Of a DNA stretch of 7,135 bases, positions 1-7,135 are shown one piece after another; positions within the stretch are counted from its first letter, which is position 1, and each line of letters starts with the position of its first letter. The translations under genes were made by a program, and so were the position numbers. The DNA is from an uncultured Frankineae bacterium (lineage in GTDB: Bacteria > Actinomycetota > Actinomycetes > Mycobacteriales > SCTD01). The notes under the pieces are model-generated. The model was not told the origin of the DNA and ran no database searches. It worked only from the letters and a program-made list of their open reading frames with translations. The stretch lies in assembly GCA_902805805.1 (NCBI GenBank), contig CADCUE010000271.1:1-7135 (forward strand), written 5' to 3'.

Positions 1-147
1 CCCAACAGACTCTGCCACGGACACCGGACAGAACGCGGTCGACGCACCGGCGCCTCGGGGACCGCGGCTCTCACCCGGACGGTGGACGACGGCGCGGCGG
101 TCCTGTGACAGCCTGAGAGCGTCTCCGAGCAGGCCGGGGAGGTCTGC
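1..147. other. Upstream region without an assignable gene
   Basis: No gene can be supported here. A forward frame open from base 1 to a TGA at 106-108 could be the last 35 codons of an upstream gene, but its codons end in A or T too often to be convincing and its translation matches no motif I know. No TTGACA/TANNNT pair is visible. The only clear signal is the ribosome binding site GGGGAGG at 136-142, five bases before the ATG at 148. Confidence 0.4.
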
Positions 148-1005
148 ATGCGCACGAGCGGGCCGACGCTGATCGGTCATCGCGGTCTCGGACGGGGCGT
201 CGTCGACGGCCACGAGCAGAACACCCTGGGGTCGTTCCTGGCCGCGCTCGGCTCCGGAGTCCCGTGGGTCGAGGTCGACGTGCGGCGCACCGCGGACGAC
301 GCGCTCGTCGTCGCGCACGACGCGGCGTACGCCGACGGCACCTTCGTGGAGGACCTGACCGGGGCGCAGGTGCGGCGGCGCGGGACGCTGCTGCTGACGG
401 ACCTGCTCGAGGCCCTGCCCGAGGGGGCCGGCGTGAGCCTGGACCTCAAGACCTGCATGGAGGACGCCGCGCGACGTCCGCACCGGACCACGGCGGCCCT
501 GCTCGCCCCCGTGGCCCAGCAGGAGGCGCGCCGCCGCCCGCTGTGGCTCACCTCCTTCGACCCGGGCGCGTTGACCCTGGTGCGGGAGCGCGCGGGCGAG
601 GTGTCCCTCGGGCTGCTCACCTGGTACGCCTACCCCACCGAGCACGCCGTCGCTGCGGCCGCTCACCTCGACGTCCAGGTGCTCGTGCTGCAGGTCGGCT
701 CCCTGTGCCCCGAGGTGGCGCCGCAGCCGATGCCGCTCCCGTGTCGGCGTCCCCTGCCCCACGTGCTGGGCCTGCTGCACGCCGGTGGCCGTCAGCTGGC
801 CGTGTGGTGCCCGGACGTGCCGCACGCGCGGGAGCTGGCTCAGGCGGGGGTGGACGCGCTGGTCATCGACGACGTCCCGCGCACCGCACCGGCCCTGCGG
901 TCCGGCGCACCCGGGCCGGCCGGTCCGGTGACCGTGCCGGTGGTCAGGTCCGCGCCGGCCGAGCGGACGGCCGCGTCAGCGACCCGACGAGGCGGCGCTG
1001 CCTGA
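148..1005 (+). CDS. Glycerophosphodiester phosphodiesterase (GDPD family)
   Basis: Predicted to hydrolyse glycerophosphodiesters, the deacylation products of phospholipids, to sn-glycerol 3-phosphate and an alcohol. The 285-residue product shows the GDPD signature in order: HRG at 11-13 (catalytic His11), E-Q-N-T at 23-26 in place of the usual P-E-N-T, metal ligands Glu42 and Asp44 in VEVDVRRT, the second catalytic His57 in AHD, and LDLK at 98-101 where many members have LEIK. The late barrel strands VWCPDV (219-224) and LVIDDVP (238-244) complete the TIM barrel. Residues 251-285 are a Pro/Ala/Arg-rich tail outside the fold. There is no signal peptide, so a cytoplasmic enzyme is likely. The start is supported by GGGGAGG five bases upstream. 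The gene converges on the acetyltransferase gene and the two overlap by 30 bases at their 3' ends. The family call is firm. The exact substrate is unknown. Confidence 0.9.
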   Translation: MRTSGPTLIGHRGLGRGVVDGHEQNTLGSFLAALGSGVPWVEVDVRRTADDALVVAHDAAYADGTFVEDLTGAQVRRRGTLLLTDLLEALPEGAGVSLDLKTCMEDAARRPHRTTAALLAPVAQQEARRRPLWLTSFDPGALTLVRERAGEVSLGLLTWYAYPTEHAVAAAAHLDVQVLVLQVGSLCPEVAPQPMPLPCRRPLPHVLGLLHAGGRQLAVWCPDVPHARELAQAGVDALVIDDVPRTAPALRSGAPGPAGPVTVPVVRSAPAERTAASATRRGGAA

Positions 1006-1470
1006 GGTGAGCTCCCGTCGCATGCCGATGTGCTCGATGCCGGCCTCGAGGTAGACCTCGCCGAAGGCCTCGAAGCCCGCGCGGGCGTAGAAGTCGCGGG
1101 CGTGCACCTGCGCGTGCAGCTCCACCGCGGGCAGCCCGCGCTCGCTCGCGCGCTGCACCAGCAGGTCGAGCAGTCGACGACCGGTTCCGCCAGATCGCGC
1201 CGCCGAGGTGACCGCCATGCGCCCCACCGTGCCGACCGTCCCCGGCGTCCCGGGCTCCAGGCACCCCGCCTCGTCGATCCGGCCGTCGACCAGCCGCCCC
1301 GTGCCCACCACCTCGCCGTCCCGGGTGGCGAGCGCGTGGTCGGCGACGCCGTCCAGCTCGTCCCGCTCCAGCTCCTCCGGCACGCCCTGCCCGAGCACGA
1401 AGACCTCGTGCCGCAGGGCGTACACCGCCGGCATGTCCTCGGCGGCAGCGAGCCGCACCGTCACGTCCAC
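976..1470 (-). CDS. GNAT family N-acetyltransferase (ElaA/YjcF-like)
   Basis: Predicted acetyl-CoA-dependent acetyltransferase of 164 residues. The N-terminal part carries the motif found in ElaA/YjcF-type GNAT proteins, [18 protein letters not shown] at 23-40 followed by A-D-H-A at 43-46. The acetyl-CoA pyrophosphate loop is at 91-99 (A-R-S-G-G-T-G-R-R), after the strand VGRMAVTS. The C-terminal block 119-153 ([15 protein letters not shown], then EAGIEHIGM) is also typical of that subgroup. The substrate cannot be predicted. Two starts are possible: GTG at 1470, which overlaps the end of the pseudouridine synthase gene by 10 bases, and GTG at 1464, which forms a GTGA overlap with its stop. 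GGGAGG lies 4 bases before the first and 10 before the second, so the choice is open; I chose 1470. It is the last gene of the minus-strand cluster and is probably translationally coupled to the gene before it. Confidence 0.88.
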   Translation of the reverse strand: MDVTVRLAAAEDMPAVYALRHEVFVLGQGVPEELERDELDGVADHALATRDGEVVGTGRLVDGRIDEAGCLEPGTPGTVGTVGRMAVTSAARSGGTGRRLLDLLVQRASERGLPAVELHAQVHARDFYARAGFEAFGEVYLEAGIEHIGMRRELTSGSAASSGR

Positions 1471-2396
1471 GAGGCCTCCCGCACCCGGTCGAGGGCCCGC
1501 TGCAGGTCCGGGGCGTACGGGCTCTCGAACCCGACCCAGCGCCCGTCGGAGGGGTGCGCGAACGACAGGCGCACCGCGTGCAGCCACTGCCGCTCGAGAC
1601 CCAGGCGCTTGGACAGGGTGGGATCGGCGCCGTAGGTCACGTCGCCGACGCACGGGTGCTTCAGGGCCGCCATGTGCACCCGGATCTGGTGGGTGCGGCC
1701 GGTCTCGAGGTGGACCTCGAGCAGCGTCGCGTGCCGGAACGCCTCGAGCGTCTCGTAGTGGGTGACGCTGTCCTTGCCGCCGGCGACCACGGCGAACTTG
1801 TAGGCGCTGGTCGGGTGCCGGTCGATCGGCGCGTCCACCGTGCCGGTCAGCGGATCGGGACGGCCCTGCACGAGCGTGTGGTAGCGCTTGTCGACGGTCC
1901 GCTCGCGGAAGGCGTCCTTGAGCACCGTGTAGGCGCGCTCGCTCTTGGCCACGACCATCAGCCCGCTCGTCCCCACGTCGAGGCGGTGGACGATGCCCTG
2001 CCGCTCCTCGGCACCGCTGGTGCTGACCCGGTGCCCGGCGGCCGCCAGCCCGCCGATGACCGTCGGACCGGTCCAGCCGGGGCTCGGATGGGCGGCGACC
2101 CCCACCGGCTTGTCCACCACGAGGATGTCGTCGTCCTCGGCCACCACCCGCAGCCCGTCCACGACCTGCGCCGGTGGCAGCGGGCTGCGCTCGGGCTCCG
2201 GCAGGTCGACGTCGAGCACGGCGCCGGCGGTCACCCGCTCGCTCTTGGCGCTGACGACGCCGTCCAGGCTGGCCGCGCCGGCGCTGACCAGGTCGGCGGC
2301 CGCCGTCCGGCTCAGCCCGAACAGGCGGCTGATCGCCGCGTCGAGCCGGAGCCCGTCCAGGCCCTCGGGGACAGGCAGCGACCGGTGGGAGCTCAC
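1461..2396 (-). CDS. RluA/RluD-family 23S rRNA pseudouridine synthase
   Basis: Predicted to isomerise specific uridines of ribosomal RNA to pseudouridine. The 311-residue product has an S4 RNA-binding domain at about 14-60 ([18 protein letters not shown] onward). The catalytic domain starts near 82 with [14 protein letters not shown] at 91-104. The catalytic motif HRLD is at 137-140, with Asp140 as the nucleophile. It also has the family block [12 protein letters not shown] at 231-242 and GDVTYG at 251-256. This matches RluD, which in E. coli modifies helix 69 of 23S rRNA; the target here is inferred, so I give no symbol. The start is GTG at 2396, chosen because the protein aligns from there with family N-termini and no other start lies in frame nearby. 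It lacks a clear Shine-Dalgarno sequence, which suggests dependence on translation of lspA, ending 35 bases upstream. The lspA-rluD-like order is common in Gram-positive genomes. Confidence 0.93.
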   Translation of the reverse strand: MSSHRSLPVPEGLDGLRLDAAISRLFGLSRTAAADLVSAGAASLDGVVSAKSERVTAGAVLDVDLPEPERSPLPPAQVVDGLRVVAEDDDILVVDKPVGVAAHPSPGWTGPTVIGGLAAAGHRVSTSGAEERQGIVHRLDVGTSGLMVVAKSERAYTVLKDAFRERTVDKRYHTLVQGRPDPLTGTVDAPIDRHPTSAYKFAVVAGGKDSVTHYETLEAFRHATLLEVHLETGRTHQIRVHMAALKHPCVGDVTYGADPTLSKRLGLERQWLHAVRLSFAHPSDGRWVGFESPYAPDLQRALDRVREASWT

Positions 2397-2431
2397 CCGA
2401 CCATTCTGCGTCGTACCGGCGGCGTCGTGAC

Positions 2432-2950
2432 TCAGGCGTCCCGCTCCGCCGGGCGCTGCCGCGTGCCGTCGACCTCGATCCCGCGCAGCGACAGCAGCAC
2501 GGCCAGCAGCCCTCCGGTGACGATCGCGCTGTCGGCGACGTTGAAGCTGGGCCACACCTGGAAGTCGATGAAGTCCACGACCGCGCCGCGACCGGGTCCG
2601 GGGCTGCGCAGGAGCCGGTCGACCAGGTTGCCGCTGGCGCCGCCCAGGAGCAGACCGAGCGCGAGCGCCCAGCCGTCGCTCCCCAGGCGCCGCGCCACCC
2701 GCAGGATCACCACCACGACGACGATCGCGATCGCCGTGAACACCGCGGTCGCCCCCTCGGCGAAGGAGAAGGCGGCGCCGGGGTTGCGGCTGACGCGGAT
2801 CAGCAGCTGCCCGCCGAGCAGCTCCAGCGTCCGTCGTCCCTCGAGCTCGGCGACGACGAGGACCTTCGTGACGACGTCCAGCGCGAGCACCGCCGCGGCG
2901 ACCGCGCCGAGCAGCACGGCGCACCGTCGTACGGGGAGGACGCTGGTCAG
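2432..2950 (-). CDS. lspA: Lipoprotein signal peptidase (signal peptidase II)
   Basis: Membrane aspartyl protease that removes the signal peptide from diacylglyceryl-modified prolipoproteins. With the start proposed here it has 172 residues and four predicted membrane helices, near 11-33, 66-84, 93-108 and 138-156. Family boxes are all present: ALDVVTK (23-29), NPGAAFSF (56-63), [10 protein letters not shown] (103-112) with catalytic Asp111, VVDFIDF (124-130) and FNVADS (136-141) with catalytic Asp140. The start is uncertain. A CTG at 2948-2950 overlaps the upstream TGA as CTGA, has GGGAGGAG six bases before it, and keeps the Arg-Arg pair in front of helix 1. GTG at 2917 would give 161 residues but is preceded by TCCTCCCC and no ribosome binding site. 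GTG at 2974 also lacks one and would overlap the upstream gene by 28 bases. The function is certain; the start is about even between CTG and the GTG options. Confidence 0.93.
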   Translation of the reverse strand: MTSVLPVRRCAVLLGAVAAAVLALDVVTKVLVVAELEGRRTLELLGGQLLIRVSRNPGAAFSFAEGATAVFTAIAIVVVVVILRVARRLGSDGWALALGLLLGGASGNLVDRLLRSPGPGRGAVVDFIDFQVWPSFNVADSAIVTGGLLAVLLSLRGIEVDGTRQRPAERDA

Positions 2951-3561
2951 CGCCGCTCCTCCCGCTGCTTGCACGCGACGCACAGCGTCGCTCGGGGGAA
3001 CGCCTGCAGCCGGGCCTTGGGGATGGGGTTGCCGCACTCCTCGCACCGGCCGTAGGTCCCCGCGTCGAGCCGACCCAGCGCGCGCTCGACCTGCACGAGC
3101 AGGTCACGGCTGTTGTTGGACAGCGACATCTCGTGCTCGCGCTCGAAGGTCTTGCTGCCGGCGTCGGCCTCGTCGCCGGAGCCCTCGCTGCTCTGGTCGC
3201 GCTTGAGCGACTCGCTCGCCGCCTCGGCGCGGTCGATCTCCGCGCGCAGCGCGAGCGCCTGCGCGTCGAGCTCCTGGCGGATCTCGTCGAGCTCCTCGCT
3301 CGTCCAGTCGTCCTGCGGCGCCACCGCGACCGCCGGGGCCTGAGCCGCAGCCCTGGCCGGCGCCCTGCCCGCCGTCTTGGCCGGTGCCTTGGCCGCTGTC
3401 CTGGCCGCTGTCTTGGCCGGTGCCTTGGCCGCTGCCTTGGCCGGTGTCCTGGCCGCTGCCTTGGCCGGTGTCTTGGCCGGCGCCTCGGCCGCTGTCCTGG
3501 TCGGGGCCTTCGCCGCCGCCGCCTGCTCGACCGGCGCGGTGGTCTTCTTCGCCGTGGCCAT
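2947..3561 (-). CDS. DksA/TraR family C4 zinc-finger protein with Lys/Ala/Pro-rich N-terminal arm
   Basis: Predicted RNA-polymerase-binding transcription factor of the DksA/TraR type. The 204-residue protein has three parts. Residues 1-82 form a low-complexity arm built from tetrapeptides such as APAK, TPAK and AAAR. Residues 86-165 form the charged coiled-coil region, ending in [17 protein letters not shown] and [14 protein letters not shown]. Residues 173-197 are a zinc finger with four cysteines (173, 176, 194, 197) in the C-X2-C-X17-C-X2-C spacing typical of DksA. The candidate tip sequence D-E-A-D-A-G at 130-135 resembles the DxxDxA tip of E. coli DksA, with Gly in place of the last Ala. 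The ATG at 3561 follows a GGGGGG stretch and begins the typical MATAKK sequence; upstream in-frame sequence does not look coding. It is first in the minus-strand cluster, and its stop overlaps the proposed lspA start. Whether it binds polymerase or DNA, and its regulon, cannot be read from the sequence. Confidence 0.9.
   Translation of the reverse strand: MATAKKTTAPVEQAAAAKAPTRTAAEAPAKTPAKAAARTPAKAAAKAPAKTAARTAAKAPAKTAGRAPARAAAQAPAVAVAPQDDWTSEELDEIRQELDAQALALRAEIDRAEAASESLKRDQSSEGSGDEADAGSKTFEREHEMSLSNNSRDLLVQVERALGRLDAGTYGRCEECGNPIPKARLQAFPRATLCVACKQREERR
3352..3507 (-). repeat. In-frame 12-base degenerate tandem repeat (tetrapeptide repeats)
   Basis: Thirteen consecutive 12-base units encode residues 19-70 of the DksA-type protein. 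Each is a tetrapeptide of the form X-(P/A/G/T)-A-(K/R) with small variations ([52 protein letters not shown]). On the plus strand the unit reads like GCCTTGGCCGGT or GTCCTGGCCGCT. Three decayed units ([12 protein letters not shown]) follow on the C-terminal side. The 12-base period keeps the frame, so copy number can change by slippage without disrupting the protein. Confidence 0.9.
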
Positions 3562-3621
3562 GGTGCCCCCCGTCGTCACGCCCGTGCCACACCTCCGACA
3601 GGCATGATCACGGACGCGGGC

Positions 3622-3627
3622 AGGATA
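3622..3627 (-). promoter_or_regulatory. Candidate -10 element for the dksA-type/lspA cluster
   Basis: The minus strand reads TATCCT, a TANNNT-type -10 hexamer, 60 bases before the ATG at 3561. No convincing -35 hexamer sits 16-18 bases upstream, where the sequence is nearly all G and C. Many actinobacterial promoters lack a clear -35, so this is a candidate only. Confidence 0.3.
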
Positions 3628-3647
3628 CGCGACCGGGCCCGGCCCGG

Positions 3648-3653
3648 TAGGCT
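3648..3653 (+). promoter_or_regulatory. Candidate -10 element for the ileS transcript
   Basis: TAGGCT fits the TANNNT -10 consensus common in actinobacteria and lies about 75 bases before the first T-box helix, so a transcript starting near 3660 would include the whole riboswitch. No clear -35 is visible. A perfect palindrome CCGGGCCCGG (3633-3642) lies between this and the opposing candidate promoter. Confidence 0.35.
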
Positions 3654-3725
3654 GGCGACGTCGCAGCGACGGGGACCAGTAGCGGCGGACGCAGCCCACA
3701 GCGAGCCGGGGACGGTGGGAGCCCG

Positions 3726-6966
<3,241 letters not shown>

Positions 6967-6967
6967 C

Positions 6968-6994
6968 GGGGGGACCTGCTCGTCGGTCCGCCCC
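6968..6994. terminator. Hairpin between the convergent ends of ileS and the next gene
   Basis: One base after the ileS stop, GGGGGGACC (6968-6976) pairs with GGTC-C-(G)-CCCC (6985-6994) around an eight-base loop, giving nine pairs with one bulged G at 6990. No T-run follows on either strand, as is common for actinobacterial hairpin terminators. The hairpin lies in the 47-base gap between two genes that end toward each other, so it could serve both. Termination itself is inferred. Confidence 0.6.
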
Positions 6995-7013
6995 CAGGCG
7001 GGTGCGACCGAGG

Positions 7014-7135
7014 TCAGGGCTTGCAGACGCCGCAGGGGGTGTAGCCCTGGCGGGCCGCGGAGGCCTTGGGCAGCGTGGTGGCGTCGGCGACGTCGCGGAC
7101 GAAGCGGCACGCCGGCCGGTGGAAGCGGTCGCGGT
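7014..7135 (-). CDS. C-terminal end of a protein with an Ada-like Cys-rich motif (partial)
   Basis: Only the last 39 codons and two further bases lie in the window; the gene continues past 7135. The visible residues include FHRPACRFV (4-12), a TLPKASAA stretch (20-27) and GYTPCGVCKP at the extreme C-terminus. The pattern FHRPxC followed by GYxPCxxCxP resembles the zinc-binding motif of the Ada N-terminal domain and of short C-terminal domains that share it (F-H-x-P-x-C-R, then G-Y-R-P-C-x-x-C). Here it would supply one Cys from the first half and two from the last, plus His5 as a possible fourth ligand. The codons end mostly in G or C, and the TGA at 7014-7016 closes the frame. The role of the whole protein cannot be stated. 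Ada itself is unlikely because there the motif is N-terminal and followed by further domains, whereas here it ends the protein. Confidence 0.7.
   Translation of the reverse strand, partial: RDRFHRPACRFVRDVADATTLPKASAARQGYTPCGVCKP

Noticed and set aside
1..108. The 3' end of an upstream plus-strand gene stopping at 106-108
   Set aside because: The frame is open, but its codon choice is not clearly coding and its translation matches no known motif. With only 35 codons visible it cannot be supported.
1554..3206. A 550-codon plus-strand open frame opposite the pseudouridine synthase, lspA and dksA-type genes
   Set aside because: It crosses three well-supported minus-strand genes and their junctions, and its product is low complexity. 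It is an antisense artefact of GC-rich DNA.
3340..3520. A CRISPR array or non-coding minisatellite
   Set aside because: The 12-base units are contiguous without spacers, degenerate, and stay in frame inside a coding gene. They are explained by the protein's tetrapeptide repeats.
3562..3699. A longer N-terminus for the dksA-type gene, extending to 3699
   Set aside because: The added residues (MGCVRRYW...) do not resemble the family, and the extension would run through the candidate promoters. The ATG at 3561 has a G-rich ribosome binding site and a typical start sequence.

Overview
The window is very GC-rich DNA, with G or C at most third codon positions. Gene content, the use of GTG starts and the leader in front of ileS all point to the chromosome of an actinomycete (Actinomycetota). 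I cannot name a genus from the sequence alone. No insertion sequence, phage gene, CRISPR array, tRNA or rRNA is visible, and the content is core housekeeping.

Layout. Bases 1-147 hold no gene I can assign. A glycerophosphodiester phosphodiesterase gene (148-1005, +) follows and runs tail to tail into a four-gene minus-strand cluster. In transcription order the cluster is a DksA/TraR-type zinc-finger protein (2947-3561), the lipoprotein signal peptidase lspA (2432-2950), an RluA/RluD-family pseudouridine synthase (1461-2396) and a GNAT acetyltransferase (976-1470). These genes overlap or lie within about 35 bases of each other, so they are probably one operon. A 318-base divergent intergenic region (3562-3879) carries candidate promoters for both directions and a complete translational T-box riboswitch. 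The riboswitch leads into ileS (3880-6966, +), the isoleucyl-tRNA synthetase. A hairpin (6968-6994) follows ileS. The last 122 bases are the 3' end of a minus-strand gene whose product ends in an Ada-like Cys-rich motif.

How the parts fit. The ileS leader shows an AUC specifier, a perfect T-box motif with a UGGU discriminator that matches the ACCA end of tRNA-Ile, and two mutually exclusive helices that expose or hide the ileS ribosome binding site. Uncharged tRNA-Ile should therefore switch on translation of the synthetase. The synthetase is the long, eukaryote-like type (IleRS2), and its class I signature HIGH reads GTHH. This is the first/third-residue swap associated with strong mupirocin resistance in that family. 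The combination of a GXHH IleRS2 under a translational tRNA-Ile sensor is the most notable point in the window.

Other points of interest are a lysine/alanine/proline tetrapeptide-repeat, histone-H1-like N-terminal arm on the DksA-type protein, and an lspA start that best fits a CTG codon overlapping the upstream stop. I found no evidence of a wholly new multi-gene system.
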